Program-made: the position numbers and the translations under genes
Shown: positions 53,011 through 63,705 of the stretch, piece after piece
How positions within the stretch are numbered: the first letter of the stretch is position 1
How the letters are laid out: each line of letters begins with the position of its first letter
Notes under the pieces: model-generated
Told to the model about the DNA's origin: nothing
What the model saw: only the letters and a program-made list of their open reading frames with translations
Database searches by the model: none
NCBI GenBank assembly: GCA_944472135.2
Contig: CALYDD020000402.1
Location: 62,001 to 126,000, forward strand
Direction of reading: 5' to 3'
From: Trichobilharzia regenti
Lineage: Eukaryota; Platyhelminthes; Trematoda; Strigeidida; Schistosomatidae
Length of the DNA: 64,000 bases

Positions 53011-53773
53011 ATAGTACATGCTAAAAGAATGAAAATGTAAAAGACAAAAATCAAGCATCAGAATAATAATAGGACAGACACCCTGGAATTACTTCTACAA
53101 TCATTATTGAAAATTCATATTAGAAATGATCTAGATGTAACTCAGGTCTTAAGCAATACCATAAATCCACCGCCTCACGTAGCATCTACGACTTCTAGTT
53201 TAATCTGCATACAAACACCATGTACAAGTAACTAACTTCCACTGCATAGGACACCTGACATGCATATATATATATATGTGTATATATACAGTTATCTCAA
53301 GACTCGTCGGAGGTAATCGACGTAAAACTGTTGATGTAGCTTCTGTCCTTATTGCTACCCGTTACCAAAGTGTGTCTTCAACTAGGCACTGATTCTCTTC
53401 ACAGATGACTCCAAGTCGCATCACACACTAATACAGTCACAGAGATGACATCAATCAGTCAATTCGCTCGTTGACTCACTTTATAATTGACCACAATGGA
53501 CCTATCGACCGGTCATTAGGGCATCACAAGTGCTTTTAGTAGTTACTCTCCACACATCAATTGATGAACATAAAAAGCAGTGAAAAAGCTTTCTTAATAT
53601 AAGTATAAAAAAGCGTTTGCCGACATAAACGATCATCAGAAACATTCGTCTTGTATATTGTTAAATCTACTTTCAACATACACTATTAGTAGGTGTTTGT
53701 TGGCAGATGTGATTGAATAGCTCATAAAACTACAACAAACAGGAGAGAAAACTAGTGCTACTAATAATGATTG

Positions 53774-54050
53774 ACTGCTTTCATCGTAGAAGAACTTACG
53801 GAGTTCGCATAATATGTGGGCAGACTGATTTGAGAGAGATTGTCGTTGTTGTCATCGAAACCAATAGCAGAGTCCTGTGCTGCCATAAGCACTTGAAGAC
53901 AGCTGGGAAAGTGCTTACCGCTGGAACTGAGCATTTGTGAGATTTGGAAGTGTTCTATTGGGTCATCGCGAAGGAAGGGTGGTGAAGAGAATCGGAATCT
54001 GCATTACTTCACTAAGTTTGATGTAAGTCGTATAGTTGTAGCCTGTAATC
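53774..54050 (+). pseudogene. Possible MULE-like transposase remnant
   Basis: The frame 53755-53940 reads GVRIICGQTDLREIVVVVIETN and then a cysteine-rich end. Its place just upstream of a SWIM exon would suit the catalytic part of a MULE or ZSWIM3-like protein, but the motif match is weak. Confidence 0.25.
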
Positions 54051-54058
54051 TTTTTAGG

Positions 54059-54307
54059 TGGACGAAGGTCTTTCCAACATTCTGAGGCATCTAGCAAGCT
54101 ATACCGCCTATACACTTTACAAAAGCATCAAGAGGCTTCCTGAAATGAAAGTTACGGGTTGCACAGAAGCATTTATGGTATTCGAAGGTGACAGAAACTC
54201 CGTTGTGGACAAACGTGACTGCAGCTGCAGATGTTTTCAAAACAGCAATGTGCTATTGCCATGCCGTCATCTAGTTCATACTAAATGTCATATATATACC
54301 AGTCTGG
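54059..54307 (+). CDS. Exon-like frame with SWIM zinc finger
   Basis: The frame 54058-54321 has an N-terminal helical part, then VVDKRDCSCRCFQNSNVLLPCRHLVHTKC. The C-x-C...C-x-H pattern is that of a SWIM zinc finger, found in MULE transposases and host ZSWIM-type proteins. It binds zinc and probably DNA or protein. The frame is bounded by a splice-acceptor-like ctttttag (ends 54058) and a donor-like gtaagt (54308-54313), so it looks like an internal exon. A possible next exon begins near 54352 (STRWLQDYNHTVI). Whether host gene, domesticated transposase or dead copy cannot be told here. Confidence 0.55.
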
Positions 54308-54339
54308 GTAAGTTCATATAGGCCTCAAGTAAATTTGTA

Positions 54340-54660
54340 AAAGATGTATTTAGACAGTACTAGGTGGTTACAAGACTACAATCACACTGTCATCCAATCA
54401 CAACGGACACAATCGGGGACTTGGACATGCAAATGCTCGTACAAGGCATACTGTATCAAATCAAAAACCTTCAACAGACGCATCCGAGGATATGTAGGAG
54501 TGCGTTTCTTCACGTATTCAATTATCTACATGAAGTTGGTGCACAGGAGGATGATCAGGCATCTACATCGTCATGCTCGGACCGATATACGTACATATTT
54601 TTAAAGATAACTGTAAATAAATTTTCCCATAACAGTATTGCATCCAATTGGTACATTAAC
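54340..54660 (+). other. Possible continuation of the SWIM gene
   Basis: Overlapping frames 54344-54604 and 54364-54669. The segment after SWIM in ZSWIM-type proteins often begins with an R-W...Y motif, as in TRWLQDYN here. It is unclear which frame, if either, is used. Confidence 0.3.
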
Positions 54661-54964
54661 AATAATTAAAATTCTACTTAGATTAAGGGTAATCTCAGTT
54701 CGTTTTGACCACAATATATTGGCATATCGGTAGCAAAAGCAAAAGTGAACAGAGTGCTTGAAGGTGTTAGAAAAGTAGACGCTAGCATATTTACTGGCGT
54801 TAGCGGTAACAAAAGGTCGAGGTATACAGAGTGTGAGAGAACGAAGAAGAATGTTTTAAGTTGAGTTTGTAAGTAAGAGAGAAACAAAACAGCGCATAAC
54901 AGAAAAAAAGAGAAGAGGAAAAGAAAGAAAGAAAACGTTGTACCTATAAATGATATGAGTTGGA
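54661..54964. other. No gene recognised
   Basis: Includes a purine-rich gaaagaaagaaa stretch near 54915-54930. Confidence 0.45.
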
Positions 54965-55864
54965 GAGACGAGAGTACCTCAGGGAACTGTACTTGGTCCC
55001 CTGCTATTCCTATTATACATAAGTGAAGTTCCGAAAATTCCTACCTAATCTTCCTCACTGTTCGTGGACGATATTAAGATATGGAAAACCGTAAATGGTA
55101 GCGATGATAGGTTGGTACTACAAAACGATCTAGACAAATAAACCGAATGGGCTAAGCTTTGGGGTCAGGAAGTTAGTTCCAAGAAAAGCGCAGTAATGCA
55201 CCTAGGTCAGAAGTCTTACACATCGTACTCCATGGGAGACACAGAACTTCCAGATGTTAGGGAAGAAAAGGACTTAGGAATTATTGTTAGCCATGACTTA
55301 AAAACAACGGCAAACTCTAATCGAGCCGCAGCTAAGGCTTTTCGAATGCATTGGGCACTTGGAAGGGCTTTGAAGCGATTAGACGAGGGTATGTTCCAAG
55401 TACTCTGTGCAACATATGTCAGGCCTCATCTAGAGTACTGCATAGAAGTGGCGAGTCCGTGCTTCAGAAAGGAGGTACATGTTCTGGAAAGAGTACAGAA
55501 GGCAGGAACGGAATTAGTTAGTGGTATCTCACGCCTTCCTTATGATAATAGGATGGAGCATTTAAATCTCTTCCCATTATCGTACCGAAGGAGCAGAGGT
55601 GACTTAATTTTGGCTTACCGTATATTCAAGGGTGATTTAGGGATTGACCTTTCAAACCTTTTCTCTCCACCTAGGATACATTTACGGGGTCACCAGAAGA
55701 AGGTGCTCAAACCGAGGTCGAATAAAATACGGTTGGAGTTTAGATTCTCTCACAGAGTGGTCAACGACTGGAACTCCTTACTTGAATCCATAGTAACAGC
55801 TCCACTGGTGAACGATTTCAAAGAGAAACTGGATCTCTGCAGAGATATCAATCGCGAGGATTAA
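54965..55864 (+). pseudogene. CR1-like LINE RT, C-terminal half
   Basis: Starts with VPQGTVLGPLLFLLYISEV, then catalytic LFVDDIKIWKTV (F-V-D-D) near 55065, with a few stops. The long frame 55196-55864 (222 aa) carries DLGIIVSHDLKTTAN, YVRPHLEYCIEVASPC, LSYRRSRGDLILAYRIF and FSHRVVNDWNSL. The upstream half is absent. A short tail region ends near 55930 against a minus copy of a related LINE. Confidence 0.85.
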
Positions 55865-55939
55865 CATAGGCAACAAGAGCCTTCTATCCCTATAATCTGT
55901 AACTGATTATTGACTAACTTGATGTACACTCCCACCACT

Positions 55940-56341
55940 TTAGATTTCCGATCCAGATTTGTTGATTGAGGATAGAGGGCTTAGAGCCTATGTCAGTCTC
56001 TTTCTAGTAAATTTCTTTGCTTGTCCAAACGCTGCATATACCACCTCTTTTGAGAGCCGATTCCAGGAGTGTGTGACTCGGTGTGATAACCAGTACTCCA
56101 CAGTAATATGGTTTCTTCTTGGCTTCTGAACTCTCCTGCTATTTCCTCTTAGGTGTTCCGACCTGGTGGGAAGGGAAAGAGAGAATAGGTCAGGTTCGTA
56201 GTCATTATTTAAAATTTTAAACATTGTAACTAAATCTCCTCTCTGCCTGCTGTATGACAGGGACGACGAGATTTAGACTGTATAGTCTTTCCTCGTATGA
56301 TAATTTAGTCACGCTGAAGAAAATACATGTTGCCTTTCTTT
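55940..56341 (-). pseudogene. nLTR-D 3' fragment, minus
   Basis: The minus frame 55988-56224 reads MFKILNNDYEPDLFSLSLPTRSEHLRG, nearly identical to the 38130-38894 protein, followed by a degraded stretch to 56341. It is 5'-truncated close to the LTR element at 56346. Confidence 0.85.
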
Positions 56342-56345
56342 CCAA

Positions 56346-56664
56346 TGTGGTGAGAGCAGGCTGCTAGCCGATTGGTTGGCACTAATCTACGTTAAGGTCT
56401 AGGTCACTAATATGGGCCGTGAACAAGGCTGAGTCAACAACCAATCACAGCGAAGTTAACGTGGCAAAATATGATTCGCAGATAGAGAACTCTGTTTGTC
56501 AAGGAATCCCGAAACAACCAATCAGAAGCCTGCGTTTGTCTACCTAAACAACCAATCAGATGACTGCGCTTGTCTATAATAATGTTGTCTGAAATATGTA
56601 TAAATACGTGTTGATTTTCATAATAAAACGATCTGTTGCCTGGCCCTTGTCTTCTGTTGTTACA
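56346..56664 (+). promoter_or_regulatory. 5' LTR with CCAAT-box cluster and TATA box
   Basis: TGTGGTG...TTGTTACA ends. Several CCAAT motifs appear (gattggt inverted near 56370; accaatc near 56440, 56518 and 56549), then tgtataaata near 56597 as a TATA box and ataataaaac near 56620 as a poly(A) signal. The spacing fits an LTR with U3, R and U5. Confidence 0.75.
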
Positions 56665-56690
56665 TTTGGTGTCGCTGCCTACCGACAAAT

Positions 56691-57108
56691 GAAAAGTCTA
56701 TACCCTGCAGTTTTTGATGGAGACATATGGATCTTCGGGCAGGACTTCAAGGCTTCTGCGCAGTCGAGTGGCGTTCAAAATCTGTCAGCGATGGAGCTGC
56801 TACTTGAGACGCTGCTGGGAGGTCGGGCGAAAGCAGCATATGAAGGTGTGGGCCGAAGTATGGACGAATGTTCGACAGGGTCAGGCAAACAGTTTCCAAA
56901 GTGGGAAGGACCATATATGGTCACTTCGAGATGGGGTTACGCAGACACAGTCGCAATGGCGAACAATGAGAGGCGCGTGAACGTCAGCGAGCTCCAGAAA
57001 TGGATACAGCGAGACAAGCCAACGATGACGCCTGCACCAAGTAGATCAAGCCGACTTCAGTCGCACGTATTTGACGGGGGGACGAGTGTGGTGAGAGCAG
57101 GCTGCTAG
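56691..57108 (+). CDS. In-frame gag-integrase fusion remnant
   Basis: A frame open from the 5' LTR (56596) through the whole interior. From the ATG at 56691 it reads MKSLYPAVFDGDIWIFGQDF, resembling a gag start, and then after about 60 residues FPKWEGPYMV...VNVSELQKWIQRDK. The latter is the G-P-Y-type C-terminal region of gypsy integrases. The middle of gag and nearly all of pol are deleted, yet the frame is kept and ends just inside the 3' LTR. A function for the product is unproven. Confidence 0.6.
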
Positions 57109-57405
57109 CCGATTGGTTGGCACTAATCTACGTTAAGGTCTAGGTCACTAATATGGGCCGTGAACAAGGCTGAGTCAACAACCAATCACAGCGAAGTTAA
57201 CGTGGCAAAATATGATTCGCAGATAGAGAACTCTGTTTGTCAAGGAATCCCGAAACAACCAATCAGAAGCCTGCGTTTGTCTACCTAAACAACCAATCAG
57301 ATGACTGCGCTTGTCTATAATAATGTTGTCTGAAATATGTATAAATACGTGTTGATTTTCATAATAAAACGATCTGTTGCCTGGCCCTTGTCTTCTGTTG
57401 TTACA
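57087..57405 (+). repeat. 3' LTR of the compact LTR element
   Basis: Identical by eye to 56346-56664. Confidence 0.92.
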
Positions 57406-57409
57406 CCAA

Positions 57410-60400
57410 AACATGTGGGTCCTTCTGGGATTTCCACGAAGAAGCCCATACCTAATCAATGGCAGAACACCTTTGTTTGGGTGATTCAGGTCATTTGTTA
57501 TCTTTTCGTCAGTAATCAAGTCCCACTTGAGCCGACGGTACCTAAGTGAGAATAGGCCTAATTTCTTTAGCCGTCCATCATACAGTTTGTTTCGGAGACC
57601 CATCACCCGTCTTTGGACTCTTTCAAAAAGGTTCGTGTCATTTCTAAGCAACGGGGGGGGAATGAAATTGTGTACTTTAAGGTATGGTCTGGCGTATGTT
57701 TTGCACAACCTTAGAAAGAGCTCAGTAGTGAGTGCACCTAACTGTCTATGTGTAAAGTGCATGACCACATATGTCCTCGCTACATCCCCCGTGTAATTTA
57801 CACTTGTGTCCATTTTTCCGTTAGAACTAGACCTAAGTCACGCTCCGACGTTGTGCAGGAAAAGTTTTCGTTGCACAGGGTGTAACTTACATTCTGCAGC
57901 CTACTTTTTAAGGTTGAAAGTCATGCCACTGGCCACCGCCCAGTCTTCCAGAAGCTCTGGGTCTGCCTGTAGTCTATCTGAGTCTTCCGAACACTTTATT
58001 GCTCTCCAAATCTTTGCGTTATCAGTGTGAAGAAGAGTCAGGCAGCTTAGACGGCCTGATAGGTCATTGGTAGAAATCAAAACCACCAGTGGCTTTAGGG
58101 TAGAGCATTGCACACTTCTCATGATGAGCTAAGCCAGGATGATCGGACTTAATTACGTTAGGGAAAAATTTCTTTTCAGCTAGGTAGTCTTTCAACCATG
58201 ACAGAAGTGGCTCACCTTTTATTTATTTATTTTTTATTTAAACGCATAAAAACTTGGTATAATATGGCACCTAGAAGGATGCACCACACAATAATAATAA
58301 AACAACACAGATCATAAGAAAAAAAAGAAAGAAGAGAAATATATATATATATGTATATGTATATAAGTAGAGAACGGATAAAGAACCTCTTCTGGAAGGA
58401 AAACAGTCATGCTTAACAAGTTCAAACAGTATTCGTTAACTATCATCGGGAAGGGAAGAAAGAAGGAATTTGCAACACGTGTAATAGCACGCGATAAGTT
58501 TCATTGATTGTTTGTTGCTTCATTCAATTCACCTATACCTGCCTGACTTATTTTGTGTAGGAGAAGGTCATGGTGAACTGTGTCCAATGCCTTCTCGAAG
58601 TCTAGGAAGACCACATGGATTGGAATATTCATATCCCAACATGTTGTCCAATCGTTCCAAGCTGATAGTAGGTTTATTAAACAGGATATGCCTTTCCTCA
58701 AACCATGTTGTGCTTCATGGAGTCCACTGGTCCCATCGAGGTGCTCCCTGATGTGATCACCAATTATACTTTCCAGTACTTTTTATACCACTGGGAGTAG
58801 CGCTACTAGTCTGTAACTGGTGGCATTTCGCCTGTCCCCGCCCTTGAAAATAGGAGGAAGGGTGGCTGTTTTCCACTCCCTTGGCAGTTTCCCCGAATCC
58901 ATCGAATGTTGGAACAAGTCTCATCAGGGCCTACAGAGAGCTTCGGTGCACTGTTTCCGAACAGATGGCTTGAAATCGTCACAATTTGGGGACTTTCCAG
59001 ATGGGAGTCTGTGTAGCTTCCCTAGTATTATTGCCAGTTTTGTTTGGAGAGTAACCACTAAGTTTTCCTCCGGTGAAGTAGTAGTGCCTCCATTTCGGTC
59101 CGTACCAGTAATACCCATACTGCTGTTTAACTGTTTGGCGAAGGCTAAACTGAATGTTTCAGCCATCTCCAGACTAGTGAGGTATTGACCGTTTGGGCCT
59201 ACTAAGACGCATGCCCGCCGTGTTGTTTGGTTTACTCTCTGACATGAATCGGTACAGGCTTTCGGGGTTCTCCAGGAGGTTCTCGGCAAGGTTAACCGGG
59301 AATGACCTCTCGTCATTCCTGACTCTTGTGTTGCAGTGGTTCCTGAGTCGCAGATATGTATTGCGGTCAGTCTGACTATTGGATATTCGCCACGTATACC
59401 AAGCCTTCTGCTTTGCTTGTAGAATTTATTGCATACCTCTCTTCAGCCCTGAGGACCGACCATTTTCTCAGCTGTGTTGTGACTACAGGGACTGTATCCG
59501 AGATTGATGTATGAATAATCTCTTTCACCACTTCCCAGTGTTCATCCACAGATAACTCATGCCATTCTGTGGGAAATTCTGCGTCGTACAAAAGCCTCCG
59601 CATTTCAGCATAGCCCGTCTTGTTATAGCTCAGACATGGTCGCTAGGCTTCCCACTGTAAGTTCTCATGGAGAACAATTTCGAATCCTATGACTGAATGG
59701 TCACTACTTCCTAGTGGGGTCATTATTTGGACCTTTTCGACAACTAGTTGGTCACTAGTTAGAATATGATCTAGTTTCTACGGCTTTCAACCAGGGCCCC
59801 AACTAGCGTCGTCTCCAACATTCTCAGTCAGTCCTGTATTTCCTGTGGTTTGAAGTAGATTCTTGATATGTATCCATATATATGTATGGTGGTCTCTCTT
59901 TCTGTTGCTCTCTTAGTCTGTGACCATTTCACTTTGATGAACCTGTCTCCTTTAACAATGCATATTCCCCTTATATTATATTCAATATGTGTGTTTGTTG
60001 ACATGTCTGCTATATTTTGCTATGTATATACGGATCGATACTCCATTATAATTAGCCAATCATGTTAAGACTGTCTATTGATTGTTCACACACTTGTTCG
60101 GACATTCATATATATTTTTGCTCGCACACTCTTGTGTGATTTGATTCTCCTTGTGTTTGGAAAATAGAAGTATCATCGCAAACCTAGTGGTCTTCTGATT
60201 TCCGTCTTTCTTGCGTCAGGACTATTAAATTCTCGACCAGTACATAATAATAATTTGGCGACGAGTACATAACAATGCTGACCGAACGTTTCCTGAGCAT
60301 ACTCCGAGTCAAGGTTCAGGGATGATGCATTGAAATCTCCAGCTACAGTGGTTTGGCCATAGTCCAAGTCCCGTATCCCTGTGATGGTGCTGAGCAGTAG

Positions 60401-61080
60401 CCGATTCCGATGGAACCGGTTTGTTGTCGTTTTTCCTTGAATTCAAGTAAGAAACTCGGGTAACACTGACTGTTATTCTCACTTCCGCATCACTGTAGTG
60501 TTACTGAGGCTTGTGGACGTATTAAGGCCTCAGTTTGCTGCCTCCTTATGGTTCAAGGTCTGCTTTCGCAGCATGGGATGTCTCCTCCTATTTTTTCCTT
60601 GGTCTCGTACCACTGTTGAAGTACTAGAGCCAACTGTTTCTGGGAGTTGAATTTTACACTTAGCAGCCTTGGGGGAGGGGGGGGCGCAAATCAGTGTGAG
60701 ATGAGAGGGACGAAGTGGCCGGAAAATTGAGATTTCTCCAGAAGCATTAAGCGCCATCTGAGATGACAGCCATCCCCGTTAGTGTACGTCATGCATGTGT
60801 TCTTCACAAGCAGTGCCAGTTTCCAGCTCTGGAACACAGTGTATGATCGTGGACGGAGAGAACATCAGTTCCGGTGACTCCCTCGATATTTGGCTGTTAG
60901 TCGATGGCCTGTCATGCCTTATTCTTATGTTGGAACTCGTGTCGATAGCCAATACTTTAGCCGGTAACAGTATTAGTTCAGCCTCTTCGGAAGAGCCCAG
61001 TGTCAGCCTTAATGGAAGTGGCTTACCTTGAGGTGCCTGAACACGCCCGTAAAGCCTGCACAATTTCGCCTAATTGATGT
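57410..61080 (-). pseudogene. Decayed CR1-like LINE with ORF1, endonuclease and RT
   Basis: Minus-strand order: ORF1-like frame 60779-61063 (RVQAPQGKPLPLRLTLGSSEEAELIL, then IRIRHDRPS, a LINE ORF1 RRM-like pattern); endonuclease piece 60173-60367 (TTVAGDFNASSLNL) and its end near 59665-59715 (LGSSDHSVIGFEIVL); the link to RT at 58924-59316 (LPSGKSPNCDDFKPSV); motif A at 58501-58701 (HVVFLDFEKALDTVHHDLLL); the post-RT region near 58100-57901 (DNAKIWRAI, MTFNLKK); and the C-terminal part 57410-57813 (RVQRRVMGL, RLKWDLIT). Many frames are broken and one short repeat is inserted near 58215-58345. Confidence 0.8.
58215..58345. repeat. Short AT-rich repeat inserted in the LINE
   Basis: Begins tttatttatttattttttat and contains aataataataaaac. 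It interrupts the RT between motif A and the catalytic region. Possibly a SINE or LINE tail on the minus strand; the boundaries are unclear. Confidence 0.4.
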
Positions 61081-61429
61081 TCAAACCTAATTTATTGCGC
61101 AAATTGAACCAGTGTTCCTGATCAAACAGGGCCATCTGTTCAAGCAAACTATCAATGCACACTATCATTAAACAGGCTAAGGGAATTCGATTGACTGACC
61201 TGAGACTTACGTTTGGTCTTTGGCTGCTTGCCCTCCTTTGTAGGGTCGGTCACTTTAGATTTCATCAGGTTCTGACTAGTCTTTTCTATGTTACTATATT
61301 TGCTAGTGGATGTAAGCGGTGCTTCAGCTATTCCGTCTTTGTATTATACTGTGCACATCGCTTCTGCCTGTGTAAATTGACATTATATCTATTATTCCAT
61401 TACCTATTCCTATATATATCTTCTGTAAG
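61081..61429. other. No gene recognised
   Basis: The plus frame 61155-61436 is hydrophobic but shows no family motif. It may be part of the LINE that ends in the tail just downstream. Confidence 0.35.
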
Positions 61430-61545
61430 TGAATAATTGTAGATATGCTTACTCCTCGTATATGTTATCTGTCATATTTATGATACCTGTTGACTGGTGT
61501 CCGTCATGTACAGAAACTGAGAATATAATATTATTATTATTATCT
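61430..61545 (+). repeat. LINE 3' tail with hairpin and ATT repeat
   Basis: The stretch gatacctgttgactggtgtc, then ccgtcatgtacagaaactgagaat... and (ATT)n, is the same layout as the tails at 43480-43540 and 17860-17930. Confidence 0.7.
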
Positions 61546-61819
61546 TTCATGCGGGTTCGACTTATTCGGCATGTTGTCACATCAACTGGTTGAAATTTCA
61601 CTTGGTTAAAGTCTGGTTACATATATATCTATGAATCCGGTTTCAAGCTATGAATCAAACCTGTAAAGACAATACTTAACCGAAACACTCTATGAACTCA
61701 TTCCTCTGCTTTAAATGAGTCGTAAGGAGGAAGAACTTGTACTAACTTATTTTGCAAAGAGGTGTGCAAAATGTTGGAATGTTAATGTCTGTTTACTCTC
61801 GACTCAACACAGCTCAACT

Positions 61820-61847
61820 ATTATTATTATTATTATTATTATTATTC
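61820..61847. repeat. (ATT)n microsatellite
   Basis: About nine ATT units without a clear LINE hairpin before it. Confidence 0.85.
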
Positions 61848-63705
61848 CCAAGGATAATTTCAGATGATAACATCAAGAGAAAGGAAATGATTTGAGGATT
61901 TCTCTGAGACGGACAGCAAACGAAATGGTCGATAAATTAGTGAATGCACATACATGGGGTTGGTTCAAGGCTGTTCTGAAGATGCTTCAGCAATAGTCAA
62001 ACCTCGACGTGATTTCTATTTCTTCAGAGCTTCATTGACGATAGAAAATATCCCGAAATAGAGCTAAATATCTACTTCTAGAGGGGAAAGATAAAGATAA
62101 AAAGAAGTAGGCCACACCACTCATGTGGGTCACACTTGATTAGATGTTTCGTATTCCTACATCATTTTCTCTGCACTCTGATACTGGGTGTTTTCAAGAG
62201 ATGAAAAGAAAACCGAGAAAGGATATATGTACCAGCAGAGAGGAAAGTTTCCAGACCTACATTGAATTCCACTTCTATTAGCGCATATGAACCACAAAAT
62301 CCAGGTTGCAGTATAATGACGGGTATTGTTGGTAGTGATGATGAGAACTGGAAGAGTCCAATGGCAGAGAAGCCGATGACGGTTAGCAAGAGTGAATAGT
62401 AAATAATGAAGTGGAGAGAATACTTCCATTTTCTGTTGACTACCATACATAGTTCAGCTTGTACAACTCAGTTTCACAGGATTTACTGCATTTATGATGT
62501 TTAAACTGCTCGAGGAAACAACCATCTCACCAAGTGAAAATCCACAATCTTTCAATCCCTCCACAAACAAACTTTATATCCATTCGGTTGTTTGCTTTTA
62601 CTCTTGTTATTATTTTTGCATCATTCATGCACATCTAATGTACATGGAAATTTATGTTGTAACTTTCGCTTTCACTGTGTAATTCGGATACTGACTTCTC
62701 ATCATTACTACCATTATGCTTCCTGTTATTAATACCACTTATTGTTCATTTCTGAAAGTCAAGTTATTGTATTTGAATAGTCACTGTTATTACACGTGTG
62801 TGCTTTCTCATCATTCAGTAAGGTGTATCGTGGTAAGCTGATTTGGTGTGATTGTTTGGAGTTTGATGAAGACGTTGGGAGAGGTAAACAGTAGCTGTGG
62901 AGATATTGGAATACTAGTACGCCATTCTCGTTTCTCAATGTTTATGGACCCCATCTGTTGAATGGTATCTTTCTCAATACTGTATTACCTCAGCTGCATT
63001 CTGTAGCACCTATTCTCTATGCTGTATCCTATCTTTCTTTGAGAGGCACCATTCACTGTACAGCTCCATTGGAGAAGCTTGGAAACTACTGAGATTTACT
63101 AATAGTAGATTTGTAGTGAGAAGTGGTACGTTTCTTGATGGGGGAGGGGGAATTGAGGAAATTCAGATCCCACAAATTGACTGTTCACCTTCACTTGAAG
63201 AATTCAAATCTAAGGTGGGTAGTTCACTGTGTTGGTGAGTGAACAGGATCCATCGAAAGTATCTACATATAAAGGGTGATTTTGTCGAATTAATTTTGAT
63301 ATTGCATGGCTATATTGAAGATAGATCCTGATTGGTGAGATGAATCATCCTGTGTGTAACAAACTTCTGGTTAAGTCTTCTGTGTGAACAGTTGAGACTT
63401 TTGTTTGCTTGTGACTTGTGGGCTGGTTGATATAATTTCCAGTGTGAATTTGTTGTCCTTCGTAAGCCAGAAGTACTAACGCCATATGAATTTTTCTGGA
63501 CTGTAGATTTTCACGTCTGGGGACACGACTGATTCTAGGGGGCATTAGCGGAGTTTTGCTTTTAATATTATGCATACATTAGCTTTTCCACTGCTCAGTA
63601 AGGTTTGTAACCTAGTATTCATTTACACTCTGACTTGAAGTTTTATCCCCTAGTCAGTAGAACGAATGACGCAACCGTTAATCTGATGGCTATTTCGTGA
63701 CCAAA
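61848..63705. other. No gene recognised
   Basis: Two overlapping minus frames at 62157-62450 are unusually long. One (62162-62446) has a hydrophobic helix-like start (FIIYYSLLLTVIGFSAIGLF) that could be a membrane segment of a host exon, but no splice sites or family could be confirmed. The remainder shows nothing clear. Confidence 0.35.

Larger units (their letters stand above)
51044..53773. repeat. Large palindrome, ~1.33-kb arms, 12-bp spacer
   Basis: Left arm 51044-52369 and right arm 52382-53773 are reverse complements. Near the centre x pairs with 104751-x. The spacer is cgatacatatta (52370-52381). Arms match almost perfectly near the centre. Toward the outside there are scattered substitutions (for example around 51220 against 53595) and a 66-bp segment present only in the right arm (53365-53430). 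Confidence 0.95.
56346..57405 (+). mobile_element. Compact non-autonomous Ty3/gypsy-type LTR element
   Basis: Two 319-bp LTRs, 56346-56664 and 57087-57405, identical as far as I can read, enclose only 422 bp. The TSD is ccaa at 56342-56345 and 57406-57409. A primer site tggtgtcgctgcc (56667) follows the first LTR and a purine tract gacggggggacgag precedes the second. No protease, RT or RNase H is present, so it needs enzymes in trans. Confidence 0.93.
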
